Positions 13,885 to 26,182 are shown, counted from the first letter of the stretch. The stretch is DNA of 64,000 nt from Imbricaverruca yamaguchii (GCA_034440575.1 JAOTOL010001015.1:124001-188000); one strand, 5' to 3'. Program-made: numbers and translations. Notes: generated by a model from the letters alone, not told the origin.

Positions 13885-14637
13885 CATATCGATTTGGGTC
13901 TTCACAGTAAAGACCTATCCGAGCCCCCTCTCCCCCACATTAATTGTTCCGCCTCCTTTGTCCGTTTCTGAGCACGCCGCTGCCCGCGGCTCACCGGCGA
14001 GACAATGTGGGCGGCGCCATTAGCCGATATCGTGCAGAAAGTAAGTCTAGAACCACCCAATAAACAAAACACGCTACTGTACCTCGTCGGCTGCACAGGA
14101 ATGGTCTCAAAGTTTTTTTGTGGTGGGGGGGGGGGATGACCCCGCTCGGCTACCGCGCCCTTCTTAATCCTGGCAGGGATGAGGAACATTTTTGTATAAT
14201 CCAGCTTTTCGCGCATTTTCAGCTCTAGCGGGAAGATATTTTCCTTCTGTATCCCTATTATTATCGTAACCTCACTACCACGTACTCAAAAAGAGGATCC
14301 CTTCTTCTAATGATGTAGTCCCAAATACCTAGGCATTAATGCTCTCGGGGTACTAACCGGGGTGGTACTGCTTGACTCAATCAGTGATGCTATGGATCAC
14401 TTGAGGCGCAGTAAACAAACAACCGAGACGCTTCATGGCGCATTGGATAGATGACGTCATCCTGCTGGTATGACGTTGCCAGAATAAAGCGTGACGTCAG
14501 AGTCTGTCGCGGCCTGCTAATTTCTGCCGCCGCCTGCTACTTTCTGCCGCTCCCTGCCAATTTCTGCCGCCGACGTCGCCGACGTCGGGTCTGCCGGCGC
14601 ACGATTCTTACGGGATTCTGTCGCGTGTAAACAGGCC
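13885..14637 (+). repeat. MITE-like family A, copy 2, with Harbinger-like terminus
   Basis: The inverse of the 6.69-7.25 kb copy. The right end reads TCGCGTGTAAACAGGCC followed by TTTAGACTGCAG, the same terminus and flank as the MITE ending at 23161. The left end is the GGTCTTCACAGTAAAGACC type. A headless SINE (13985-14078) sits inside it, flanked by imperfect copies of AGCGGCGTG / AGTAGCGTG that could be its target-site duplication. Confidence 0.6.
13985..14078 (+). repeat. SINE fragment nested in MITE
   Basis: CTCACCGGCGAGACAATGTG, then GGGCGGCGCCATTAGCCG and a CACCCAATAAACAAAAC tail match the body and tail of the SINE at 10332-10505. The tRNA-like head is missing. Confidence 0.6.
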
Positions 14638-15005
14638 TTTAGACTGCAGCTTATATAGATTTGATGCTTAGAAAAGGAAATTATGAATGGTGTGGCAATG
14701 GAATTCCTTAAAACCAAATGCAGGACAAACCTCGGAAAAAAAAATTGGAGCAAATAACCTAGCTGGGAATGAGTAAAGTCATGTGGATGTCCTCAAAAGA
14801 AAGCTTACTAATTCCATGGGATGCTAGAGCAAAACTGGGATGCCACAAAGCTAAACTGGCATTGATATTTATGGCTGTATGTGGTTTGTCTTGTCTGCCT
14901 TTACTGTTCAATCAATCAAAGTGCAAAAAAATACATATGAAGATAAATCATAGAAGAAATAACCTAACCTAGACTAAGATAACATAGCATAATATATCAA
15001 GTATA

Positions 15006-15288
15006 TTATACAATAAGTGGCACATAGAGAGAAACTATATTTCCACCACAAAGCACATCATCAACGCTTCAGCCACAGGCCTTCCTCAGGATGACGTAAC
15101 TGAAAAATTAAAAAACTTTAAAAACTTGAAGCACGCAATCATGCACTTGAATTCTTGTGTCCAAAACGTGACACGTTTTGCAACCTCTTGCTTGCAGTTA
15201 CGTCATCCTGAGGACGGGTTGTGGCCGAAACGTTGATGTGTTTTGTGTTGGAAATATAATTTCTCTCTATGTGCCACTTATTGTATAA
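15006..15288. repeat. Long inverted repeat carrying two hammerhead-like motifs
   Basis: The arms 15006-15102 and 15195-15288 are inverted copies (~95 bp each, about 85% identical by eye) separated by ~92 bp. They share CAATAAGTGGCACATAGAGAG at the outer ends and CAGTTACGTCATCCTGAGG at the inner ends. Each arm, read outward from the centre, contains CTGAGGA, a GGCC-TGT-GGCC-like hairpin and GAAAC-GTTG (right arm 15208-15231; left arm degraded, GAAGC). This is the order of a hammerhead core as in Penelope-like element terminal repeats. It looks like two such ends head to head, or a MITE built from them. No coding sequence lies between the arms. Confidence 0.55.
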
Positions 15289-16864
15289 TTTGACGAGATA
15301 TTATTCATCAAATATATTTTATAATTTAATCTAACACAACAGTCGGTTTTACAGCAGCAATTTTCTCTCCTGTTTACCAGCATTTTAGCCTTCCAAGTTA
15401 TTCCTCCCCTGTTTTTTTCGGAGATATCTCGTGCGTGCTTTGTGCAGTGATGAATTGTTCGTGAAATAGGGTGGAACTTACTGAATATTTTCACTTTTTG
15501 AATACTTAATCGACATCATTCCCCAAGAAGTATTGGAATCCTGATCATTGATGAATGCTTATGAAGTCTTCGTGTCTTCTTTCTAACAGTATCTCGTTGG
15601 TAAATGACATGTGCATGTTCTCAATAAGGAATGGTGAGACACGAACATTTTGCAATGCAATTTCAGTTAAAGGGATGATCTATAATGCTATATGGCATAC
15701 AATACCAGTTTATAGCAATTATTCTCCCTATCTCGAATATGGCTCTTCTTAAATAATGAAACTCAAAACAGAGGATAAAGATCCAGTCATACGCACCTAC
15801 ACCATGAACTCAAAGTTTAGTCTGAAAGACATCAAATGCATGTTAAATTACACTAATTCCATGTCAAATTTCGACATCCTGCTATGTGGGCGCTGTATAA
15901 CCACTGCAGTTGATGCGCCCTAAGCCCCTAATAACTAACGACATCCGGCTATGCTCGGTTCGACATCTCATACCTAACGAAAAACGATTATTTTTACCCT
16001 GGCTTTGTGCGATCCGTATAACATTCTCAGCAGCTGACTCGCCATGGATATTTTACGTCACAATCAAAATGATCGCCGATAATTGCAACTCGGCGACCAT
16101 TGAAAGTTTTGATGCAGTTCCCAATTTGCTTATGAGGAACCTTGCATGTTTTCGATTGAACTACATTTTATTATAAATGACCAACCTATGTATTATGTTT
16201 CTGATGATATTACTAGTTGGATTTTAGGATGACATTGCGTCGTCTTTCATCAATACTAGAGACTTGTACGATGTGGGCTTGTGCGGTGTGAAACTTAGTC
16301 TAGGATCCACAGAATATATAATTCGGGAAAAGAAGCTGTGACCGCGCCAGACCATACCATAGCCATACCAAGGGTGTTTTCGTACACTACGCGGAATCTT
16401 CTATTGTGCGTGACGTCACGGAGATGTTTTTATCGCTCGTGTGCGCAGTGGGGCAGTCTCTTGCTTATATTTTTGCTTGGTTGTACACAATAATTGCGCG
16501 AGCAAAACGAGTTCCAACCCCTGGTTAGCAGTTCGGCGCATCTGTGACGGTTTAAATAGGACCTCCGGTTAGGATGACACCATTTGCCCATTTGTCCTGG
16601 GCTAAATATTTACTCTACCAGTTTGGGTACACGAGGTACTCAGTCTCATTTCATTGACTGGCGTTTCATAATAGAACCAGGACACGAAATGCAGTCATGC
16701 ACGTTAGCTACATCGGTACGCTAATCACCGTGTTAATCAATGACAGTTAAGTTCATGTTTCCAACACAATCAGAGATATTCACATGAAACCATCGCATCA
16801 TTTATATAAAAAGTCTACGTAGTTCGGAAAAATAAATTTCTGCGTGACGTCTGATACCTTCTAG

Positions 16865-19573
16865 GTAAGGTATCCCTTCGATGTCTGCCCATTGAAGTTA
16901 ATACGGCAGCGTCTACGAATTTTTCGAGCGGCCTATACTGAAATGGTTCCACGTTTGCTTCATTCAGGAGCTCTTGTCGCAGCGGTTGAAAACGAAATTC
17001 AAGAACTCCAGTAAACAAAGTCATAGCCCCTGCGTGCTCGAAAACCGAGAACGGCTAGCAAAGAAAACAAAGACTGAAGAGCAGCTGCCAGGGCACCGAC
17101 CTATCGTTGTTAACAGTGCCGTTGAAGACCAACAGGCAATATAACAGATGAAGGCATCGTAGACCGACGCGAGCACCACAAAGCTTCTCATGCAACCAAC
17201 CTTCCTGCAGCGGCGCAATGACATCCTCAAAGGAGCATCAATCCGAAAACTTCAGAAGATGTACCCAAAGCTATTTGCAAAGGGCCAGGTGAGAGCACCT
17301 GAAGTTCTCGTGCAGATAGACCAGAGGACTAGGCACTAAAGAAATTGTTCATGCTGGCTAAATTCACCAACTGGATTGCCGCAAGGGTCCTTAAGTACAC
17401 AGTTTCAGAGGTTACCGGAACTGTTTACATTGCACGCGCTCACATTAGCTTGATGTGGACTGCGCCGATATATGTTCTAGTTTGATAGCCACCAGGTCAT
17501 GCTCCGTGCATTGTTGGTTCCATGCTGTTAGCCAGTCTGTCTGACCCCGAGAGTAGCTGGTGGCTCAGGCGGAAAAATCAGCAGCCCCACTCTGGGCCAC
17601 CATACCAAGCGGAAGGTAGCAGCAAAACATAAAGCTGTCTGAAATACTTGTCATCAAAACAGAATATCAACAATTACACCGTGCCCAACCATCCAGGGTG
17701 CCCTTCGAGAACTCCAGCTATGCTTTAATCAGATTATCGACGTCAGAATCCAGAGTTTAAATTATTAAGTGTAACCACGACATTGCTCATATCCAAACAT
17801 GTTATCGTGATACATGTAAAACACCAATTAACCCACCCTTAATGGGTGGCACACTCGTTGCTCGTAGCAGCCTGCAGGCAATGCGTAGTGCTATATTTTA
17901 TGGTGGTAGCTTTGGATTGGAGGCATGCAGACATACAGACATACAAATAAGTCCAACTATAACCATAGGTACCCTTCTTTGCTGCACTTCGTGTGCGTTA
18001 AGAAGTAGTTACTGACACAAGTTGTCAGTTAGCTATCCCTAGGATAATGAAAACAACCTACTCATTAGAGTACTTGTCTATGCAAGTTTTTTTTTCATAT
18101 TCAGAGCACCGCTACTGATCGTGCAGTCTGATAGCTGATTCCATGTTGAACTGCTGAACTACTCTGTTTTCAAATGAGGCTGTCAAAGAAGAACTGTCTT
18201 AACCCTGTCATGATTTGGTTGGCTTTAATTTATAGCTGTTGTCTTGGAGTTTAAAGATATCTGTGACGTCTCCGCTCAGCCTTCTAGATTTGAGTGAAAA
18301 ATTAGTTTGTTTCCTTCAATATTTGCTCATATGTTAGGTTATGGGCGTCAGATGCCCAAACCTGGCCGATGCGCCCTAAAACTCAAATATTCAACCAACC
18401 ATACGTTAGGTTGCTCTAACAATATGGTTAGCGATTAACCATTTTTGTTTCCCTGTTTTAAACTATCCCGAAAACACAACAATAGTTTTCACAGATTGCA
18501 CTTAGAGGCACTTGTAATCCTGAGTCTCCACGCACGTCTTCTTTTGCTATATCTTCCTCATGACCATCGCTGCGGTTGCGCCTTCTTGTCGGAATAAACT
18601 CCTTATTTTTAGCACGTTTCATTTGTTGGTTGTGCTTTTGTGACGTTCATATTTGGTGTTCATCCCCTCGTGTAGAGAAGCTGTAGTTGCGGATGAGCGA
18701 AATTAACATTGTGTGCTAATGATGCCCTTCCGCTTTTTCGTGGACTGGCAGCTTTGGTTGGAGATGGAGAGGATCACACAGAAGGACACGCAAAACGCGG
18801 CGACTACCTCTCTCAACGCATGGCTGGACAAAATCCAGGCCAAAACAGACTGCCCACGTGGTAAGTAGATGTGTGAAGAAAAAGGTCTTAAATACAGATA
18901 CCTTTATTGTCGATATTCGTTATAGAGTGGTCGTATGTGCGATTGTTGGTATCTGAAATATTAGCAACACAAGCATTCCGGATTGAAAATGTTTGTACCT
19001 CACACTTATGCTGCTGGAAGTCAATTTTAGAAATGATCCTTGTTCACCTGAACCAGGACAGTGACGTCAGCTGACCCATTGTCACATATTTTACACCATA
19101 TGCGCATGCCACTATAAGCAAGTGGACCCAACTTCTTTCGCGCTGCCCGCCTCCGTTTTTCACGTTCATGAGAAAAACATGTGCACTAACCCCCCCCCCC
19201 ACGCTGAGTGGTATTTTTGTCTCCGTTGGGGGTGGGGTAATAGTGCTTTTTCTACAGACGGTGCTGTGGAAACTCTACTCAGAATACTGAAAGAATCGGA
19301 CGCGATTGTCAGCGAAGACGCTCCGAAACATCCTCATATACATGAGGATGATGGGAAATTCTACCTGGTGGTGGAGGGCTGTACGATCACCTCGTCGGAC
19401 AACCTCAACGAAGCTCTTCTTCTGTGGGCGATAAGTTTTTTGTTTTCAATCAGAGAACATCAAGGTGTGTGCGAAACACAACATGGTTCATGCGAGAAAA
19501 AGTGATGGATGTCATCACTGATATGGAGCCCACAGCAGAGGCTAGAAGGGAGGTGTGCAGCCTGACCCTGTAG
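16865..19573 (+). pseudogene. Intron-containing pseudogene of an uncharacterised protein
   Basis: Three exon blocks read as one protein of about 280 residues. Block 1 (16865-17288) begins after TCTAG and encodes LIRQRLRIFRAAYTEMV, later ENRERLAKKTKTEEQLPGH and then LLMQPTFLQRRNDILKG, ending at CCAG|GTGAGA. Block 2 (18752-18860) runs from TGGCAG| to CGTG|GTAAGT and encodes LWLEMERITQKDTQN. Block 3 (19258-19573) starts after TTCTACAG and encodes DGAVETLLRILKESD, FYLVVEGCTITSSDNLNEA and a C-terminus closing at TAG 19571-19573. Intron phases agree (0, then 1: G|AC restores Asp). Lesions: a frameshift at about 17008-17012, stops TAA 17142 and TAG 17160, and a one-base loss in the T-run 19436-19441. 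The fold resembles an uncharacterised invertebrate family with a PTFxxRRxDI motif and a C-terminal LVVEG-type segment. Retained introns rule out a processed copy. Confidence 0.65.
18343..18407 (-). repeat. SINE tail module (GCGCATCG..GCGCCC), copy 1
   Basis: On the minus strand TTGGTTGAATATTTGAGTTT, then AGGGCGCATCGGCC and GGGCATCTGACGCCC. It matches modules at 28.28, 42.91, 52.40 and 59.02 kb. It lies within an intron of the pseudogene. Confidence 0.5.
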
Positions 19574-20062
19574 ACTGTCGTTTCGAGAGTTCGACGAAGA
19601 AATACATTTTAGTTCAACGTCTGTTTATTTTGCCTCCCGACAATCGGATCGATGTTACGAGTAATAAGTTTCCACGGCCCAACATTAGGGATGTGGGTAT
19701 TAGCGGTCTGGCCTTGCAGTTGGTGGTGCTATAGCCTTCGTTGAATTGGCATTGAATTAGCGACGATTTGGTCAAATACCGATAGAGCACTGTTGAGTGA
19801 TATGCTCTGCGTCTACGGATGTTGTGGATAATTTGACGATCGGGGGAAGAAGTGTGCACTAGCGTGTATGATTGGAGTAGAGAGTACCGAGATGCGTTGT
19901 AAGTTTGAACGGGCCTAAAAGGGTAGACATCCAGGGATACTGGGAAGTTGGAAACATATGGTTCATAAAATGCAGAATCCGAGTATTAGAGAATGCTTGC
20001 GGAGTTCCAGAATGGAGTAATGTGTAATTTTTGATAATACTTATGTGGTACCTGAGAAAACC

Positions 20063-20133
20063 ATGCTGCAGCTGCCTAGGGATAGTTCCAATCCGGGCCC
20101 CGGATTTAAACTATTCCTAGGCAGCTGCAGCAT
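20063..20133. repeat. 71 bp near-perfect palindrome
   Basis: ATGCTGCAGCTGCCTAGG at the left is matched inverted by CCTAGGCAGCTGCAGCAT at the right. The inner arms (GATAGTTCCAATCCGGG / CCCCGGATTTAAACTATTC) pair with few mismatches around a centre at ~20098. It would form a stable hairpin or cruciform. It sits directly before the minisatellite. Confidence 0.85.
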
Positions 20134-20159
20134 AAATTTCTCCGCACCCCCCGGATTCC

Positions 20160-20625
20160 GGGGGGGGTACGGAGTGGAGGAGGGAATTTCGGGGAGCACT
20201 GGGGAGCATACGAGTGGAATAAACTGGTGTAATGAGGAATTTCCGAAGGGAGTAGATGGGTGCAATGGGGAGTTTCTGAGGAGAGTAAACTGGTGCGAGG
20301 GGTGTGTTCTGGAGTAGTGGGGTATTCTCGAAGGGAGTAGTCTCAAGCAATGGGGAATTCACAGGACGAGTATTCTGGAGTAATGGGGAGTTTATGAAGG
20401 GAGTAGACCGTGTCATGGAGAGCTCCAACGGGAGTAGTCAGGAGTAATGGGGAGCTTATAAGGGGGTATGCCAGCGTGTTAGGGAGTAACGAGTGGAGTA
20501 GTCCGGAGTAATGAGGAGTTTCCGAAGGGAGTAGTACGGAGTACTGATGGGAATTCTGCTGGGGAACAAGCTCGAGGGAGTTTTTTGGCGGACAAATAGA
20601 CAACTCCCAAAAGGGAGTAAACTTT
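20160..20625 (+). repeat. Degenerate ~33 bp minisatellite
   Basis: About 13-14 units built around GGAGTAGT..GGAGTAATGGGGAGTTT, period about 30-34 bp and strongly diverged. Open frames across it on both strands are repeat artefacts. Confidence 0.8.
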
Positions 20626-22100
20626 TCTCTCAGTGTGATGACTTGACTTTTGTATGGTACATCCCTATTTATTTCCCCAAGCATTCAATGCCTTCTTCCT
20701 AGCTTCTTTGGTCTGTTCTGATGACCCCAATTTTGTGTCCATAATAGCACCTACATCATCCAATTGAGTCATAGATAGTAGCTGGCCGCCCATGAAGTAT
20801 TGATCCCTGATACGCTGCCTACATGCAAGCATTATTCTAAACATGTCAAAGCGAAACTTCATTTGTCACCTTGGACCACTTCACATGCTTGTCTGTCTTT
20901 CCGTAGCAAAGACTGGTCATTTCCCCCCGTTATTGTCCTGGAGACCGAAATAGTTTAGCCGTCGGAATAATGTAGTCATAATGAAGTCATACTGAATGTG
21001 GCACAGTGGTTACGTTATACTCAATGTAGTAATGGTATACTGGCATCATTTTGCATTTTTTGGGGGCCTTGCCTCCAAAAAATACAAAACACTGGTGCAC
21101 CCCACTCAACATATTTCCAATTAATATTATAGTAATGAAGCTCATGTTTGTGAGGTTAGATCATTGCATGCAATTTTCAAGTGTCCAATGATTGCTAGGT
21201 TGCCTAACAGGCTAGCCCAATAACAGCTATACTTGGTTGTTTATTTTACGTCATATTAATACATCCATTTCACCAATAAGGAAATAAAGCAACCAAAACT
21301 AATAATATACCTAGCAAGTGCTGCCATTATAGAGAAATAGGTAGTAGGCAGGTAGCTACCTACTTAGTGGAAGAGTGGGGCGTTCTGAACATTAAATGCC
21401 GCATGAAACAAATAGCACTTGCTTGTGTATGGCTGAACCAGTAATTGTACTGTGTTTACTCGACACAGAAATGAACAAGGAACCTATATTCAAACAATTC
21501 CTTTCAATGAAAATCCTCTAACCACTTACAATGAGCAACTTCATAACATATAAATATTTTGTAGGGGTGTGCCATATCGTGAGCACAAAAAAAGTTGTGC
21601 AGAATCAACTCACTGTAGCTGTTGTGGTACAAGCCATTAGTACCCACTAAAAATGCTGGTGTAAATGCAAAAAACAAATATTGAAAGTCACTTCCTTATG
21701 GTTTCTTTAAGCCTTAAGCCCCTGGAAACCTAAAATGACACGTGTGAAATTCACTAGCTCCATACACAAAAATTGTATAACTATGCAATCAGACAGTCAT
21801 ATTTTGGTAGACAGGTGCATCACTTATGAATACTACCATCTTTTTGTTGTTTATATGCTGAATATGACGTGGGAGACATCCAAAAGTAGGTGTTCAGGAA
21901 ACAAAACATATTCGGATAGAGACCCTCTTCCCTATAATGCTAAATGAAATCGAGGGTCCAAAACGCATACAACCAATGCATAGACCATCTTTGACTGAAA
22001 TATTCAGCAAATACTTCACCTCCATCCCCACAGTTCACCTATCTCCCAACGGTACCCCTTGCCCCGTGCTCGCCGACAACAGAACGCCACGAGGCCGACA
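20626..22100. other. No gene recognised
   Basis: AT-rich, unique-looking. A short minus-strand frame at 20665-20862 (Met-Lys-Phe start, LLSMTQLDDVGAIMDTKLGS) has fairly protein-like composition, but it has no recognised domain or supporting splice sites. Confidence 0.35.
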
Positions 22101-22104
22101 CAAA

Positions 22105-22322
22105 AGTTGACTTTAATCAAACTTTTCTTGTTCGCGCCAAACGGCGCCATTTCTCGTTTGACCCATCTCCGATTCACACCGGCAAACGCCAGAGCCAAAA
22201 CGGTCGGGGCAGTCGCCTACCATATTTGGTCATGTGACGTCACAAAATCGTAGGCGAGCGGCCGGCAGCGCCGTTTCTCATCCCATCCTGTCGCGGTGTG
22301 AACCGGGCTTTACTCTGGGTTC
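22105..22322 (-). repeat. Harbinger-like MITE with GGTTCACACCGCGACAG terminus
   Basis: The right end is CTGTCGCGGTGTGAACCGGG followed by CTTTACT. The reverse of this terminus is the same as the one at 7728. The body includes GTGACGTCACAAAATCG and CGGCGCCATTTCTCG. The left end was not defined with certainty. Confidence 0.45.
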
Positions 22323-22871
22323 ACCATCCATAGATTTCCTAGATTTCCTTTATACATATGGGGTTATAGAAAATAAATTCAAGCAGAATAAATCTTTGGT
22401 GAAAGTGAGATCCGGTTGCGAGAGACACGAACTTGAGGCTGCATTCAATTGTGAATTCTATCAGAATAGGTTCATATGCAGTGTGGGTTCAGATATGTTG
22501 TACCTATCCAATCAATACATGACAATATGACGTGATAATTTGCAAGTAAGTACGTGCATGGCTGATGTTTTATATGCTCCAAAGATGTTTGAGGGGCCAC
22601 TTTGAGCCAACCCCCTCAGTGTTGGCTTTGCTAACCCCAATTACAAATCATTTTAGCATGGGTGCCTACCTAGCAACATGTGGTATGCCCTGAGTTGATT
22701 TGAGTCGGCCCATTGCGTTTATTGTCATGCACCCATTATGCAGTTCAGGATATATTGCAAAAGACAACGGAAAACACAATTTACTCATCATCATTTCCAT
22801 TCATGACAATCAGTACTTATTTTGCTAATGCAGAAGCCTACCTGCCCAAAACTCGAACAGCAACAACACAA

Positions 22872-23161
22872 GAAACCTTCCGACCCTCGCGTCTGACGGC
22901 AGAACGCGGCAGACAACTTTAAATATTTCAAGTTGCCTGCTGCCGACGTCGCCGACGTCGATGAAACTACAAAATCAAAATTGCTGTGACTAATACATTT
23001 CGTGACGTCAACCATTTATGCTGTGACGTCAGAGGCTCCGGACGTCGCCGACGCCGGGTTCTGCTCGATTCTGTTCGGTTCTGCCGGGTCCTGCCCAGTC
23101 CTGCCAACGTCACGATTCTGTTGGGATTCTGTCGGTTTTCTGTCGCGTGTAAACAGGCCTT
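22872..23161 (-). repeat. Harbinger-like MITE (GGCCTGTTTACACGCGACAG family), copy 2
   Basis: Inverse of 9675-9980 over ~290 bp, ending in TGTCGCGTGTAAACAGGCC next to TTTAGACTGCA. The same terminus and the same flank occur at 14637, which suggests a shared target or a shared longer element. Confidence 0.65.
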
Positions 23162-23169
23162 TAGACTGC

Positions 23170-24030
23170 AAATTCTTGTTTTTTCCTTCCTATGTAGTGG
23201 TGGGTGAGGTGATATTTATGCTAAATAGGCGTGTACCTCTTCAAGGAGGCATAGATGGAGCCTGAAAATGACTGGGAGGGCACTCAAGCCACATGTGTTA
23301 CTTGGGATTGGGTGAATGCGGTTAGATATGCAAGGTAGATAGACGTTGATGAGGTTATGAGATGTTGATAGATGGATTCTTTGAGATTATGGATGTAGGC
23401 GCTAAATATATATCCAGCTAGACAAGAGCATGTCACAATGAAAGAGTCAGTATGGTCTGCTACATTGATGATTAGTTCATAGTGAACATATAGTGAAGTA
23501 GGTATCTTGCTTCTATGTGATTCACCAAGTAAAAGGCAGGGCAAGAGGTTGCTAGGTCAGCTTGAACCAGTAAAGTCAATTTTCTTTCTAATTTGTGCTC
23601 AGGTATCAGTGCCATACTTTCTAATTATGGTAGCTTAGATGAAAATGATTTGTAATCAAACAAGGATGATATTTTGTATTCAAACCCTCAACATCAGGAG
23701 TTTTGTGTGCATTCTGACGAACTTTGAGCACTGTCACAGTGCAGCTAATTATCAAACATGGCAAATTTGTGCTTGAGGGCATTTAAAAATAGGCAATTTT
23801 TCCAAACATGCCATTTATGAACACAATTAAGTTGTAACTATTGTGATCATTTCCTTTGCAAGCGCTCCGTTTTCAGTTGGCAAACAAAAAAAACACCAAA
23901 TGGTGGCTATTGGTTAAGCATTATATGTCACACCCAATAAGGTAAACTGCAGCAATAGCATAATCTAACGAAACCTCATTCTGATGAAAAACCCACAATT
24001 TAGACAAAATATTTATTTCCACTGTTTGAA
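23170..24030. other. No gene recognised
   Basis: AT-rich, no exon, RNA or repeat signature I can support. Confidence 0.4.
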
Positions 24031-24031
24031 C

Positions 24032-24858
24032 TTAACCCGAGGGGTGGTCTTTAACCGTCCCCGTCAGGTTTTTCGCGGATAGCGGACGAACGGTGCGCGG
24101 CAGTACGCCCAAATTTTGCATATCTCTTCCCACATCAATTTGGCATGCTGATTCAACATTTCTAGGTCAGATCCTCTAGGGTCAACGAGTTAGTCAAGGT
24201 CAAGTGAGGTCATCTCTAAAGACATTCTACCAGTCGTCACGTTTTAACGGATACAGATATTTTAATGAGACTTGCAGCGTTTGCTTATCTTTATGGATGC
24301 AACAAAATGTACGAGTGGATTTTTTTTTCGTTTTTGACTACATATAATTTTTGCGTATTTGCTACATTGCAGTTCAAATACAGGATTCTGGTTAAAGTAA
24401 GCATTCTTTTATTAGGGAAAGTTGATTTCCAACAACGTTTCTCGGTCTGCTCTACCCATTGGAAAAGGAAAATTCAAGAAAAATTGAAAACTCAAAATTT
24501 CGAAGTTTCACCCAAAAAAATTGGAGGGCCAAAAAAAATTAAAGCCCTGGTCGATTTCGCTGTCCTTTTTTCATTCCAAATAATTTTTTTTCCATATATC
24601 CCCCAAAATGAACTCCCCAGAGCAAACAAAAAACAATGTATGCTCTGAGAAGTGAAAATCTAGCCCCTTGGTGACGTCACTTTTGGGGGGAAATTATTTT
24701 GGAGGGTGGATCCGCACCCTACTCGTCGAGCGCTTTCCGATGACGCCTCTTTCGTTTTTGTGCGATGCTTAGTTTGGATTTTAGAGGGGGGTCTTCAACC
24801 GCCCCCCACCCCCGAAGACGGGGTGGGAGGATCTGACCGGAAAGACGGCGCGGGTTAA
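24032..24858. repeat. Candidate non-autonomous element with TTAACCCG inverted ends
   Basis: The left end TTAACCCG (24032-24039) and right end CGGGTTAA (24851-24858) are inverted. The subterminal regions are C-rich (GTCCCCGTCAGG; complement of GACGGGGTGGGAGGATC) and both carry a TCAGATCCTC-like motif. The AT-rich middle has no domain. Single copy here; target duplication not seen. Confidence 0.4.
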
Positions 24859-25029
24859 AAGAACTCAATCCAACCTAAACAAAATACATTCTAATCACAT
24901 TTTACCTCCACAAAGCAAGCATGCTTGTTGGTTGGTTAGTTATCAGTATCAGCGAGTTCTGTTTTGTAATTTGGACATGTTTTCCATTTTGAAAAATGGA
25001 AAGAAGTTTTTCTTCATGGTTAGGTAGTT

Positions 25030-25215
25030 AGTTAGCCATTCGTTTTACAACACTTGAGTACCACCAGAGTACATCCATTGAGTGATGCAGCATCACCAAT
25101 CTCTCACTCGGATTGGCCTTGGGTTAAGAGTAGTGACAGGTGAGAATCAAACCCACAATATTTCAGATGTGAGATGGGTGACTTACCCCAAGACTACTTG
25201 TCCCCAGTGGTTAGG
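25030..25215 (-). repeat. Diverged tRNA-derived SINE
   Basis: On the minus strand the B-box-like TGGGTTTGATTCTCACC follows an A-box-like AGTCTTGGGGTAAGTCACCC region, with a body and a GTTGTAAAACGAATGGC..TAACTAACTACCT tail. Confidence 0.45.
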
Positions 25216-25974
25216 TAGTTAGGTACAGGTGGTCAAGCTACGTTAAATTTTCTCCTTTTTGTATATGCAAGGTTCAGCAAGGTTAGGCTGGGCTGTCAGA
25301 TTAGAAACATATTGGGGCATGTACTAAGCCACATTACCCAATTAAAAGCGATATTTGTTGGTGTTATTTTGCCTGTCAATGGAAAAGCAAGCACTTGCAA
25401 AGGAAACAAGTGGGTACATCATGTCAGCTACATTCATAAGCATTGCATTGAGAAAAAAAATATTTGAAATTAAAAAATTGCATTGGATCGCAAATTTACT
25501 GCTTAACCTACTCCTTTGTTTCCCCTGTCGAGATAAAATGTGTACAAAGCTTGCTTCTTGAATACCTTAAAGCACAATATCACTCACCATTAAGCACACA
25601 AATGATAAAAGTGAAAGAACATCTTCTTTCTTGAGAATAATATTATGGATGCTGAGCATCCAGAAACAGCTTAAAAAAAAAATTAATCCTGACACTTTTC
25701 CATGGGTGGAATTTCAATAAGGGCTGGTGCTTCAGTGCCACACATAGAAATGGCTGAACAACACCTAGCTTTCATAAACTTAATATTGATACCTGTAGAG
25801 ATGCATGGAAAAGCACCACCCAGAAACCACAATGCCATGGAAAAGTACCACCTAATTTGTTTGCATAACACCAAAGTGCCGCCTAGTGCCTTGAACATAA
25901 TCCTACGTCACAGTGAACTACCCAACTGATCTTTCAACAGCGCATGATTACGCACCATTGCGCCAAGATGAGCA

Positions 25975-26118
25975 AGAACCACGGCGGCCGCAGACAGCCG
26001 CAGACAATGTGACGTCATCCTGCTCACTGCTGATTGGCCGCGGATAAACTCGACCCACTTGACCGCGAGAGACTCGGCGGTCGCAGACAGCCGCAAGCAC
26101 CGTGAACAGGGCCCAGGC
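25975..26118. repeat. GC-rich MITE-like fragment
   Basis: CGGCCGCAGACAGCCGCAGACA and GGTCGCAGACAGCCGCAAGC are repeated copies around TGACGTCA, ending in CACCGTGAACAGGGCCC. The composition and terminus resemble the other MITEs in the window. Confidence 0.35.
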
Positions 26119-26182
26119 TACGCTGTGTTACGCTGTGGACTATGTTGCATGCGACTACTAGTTTACGCTATCAAGCTAACTC

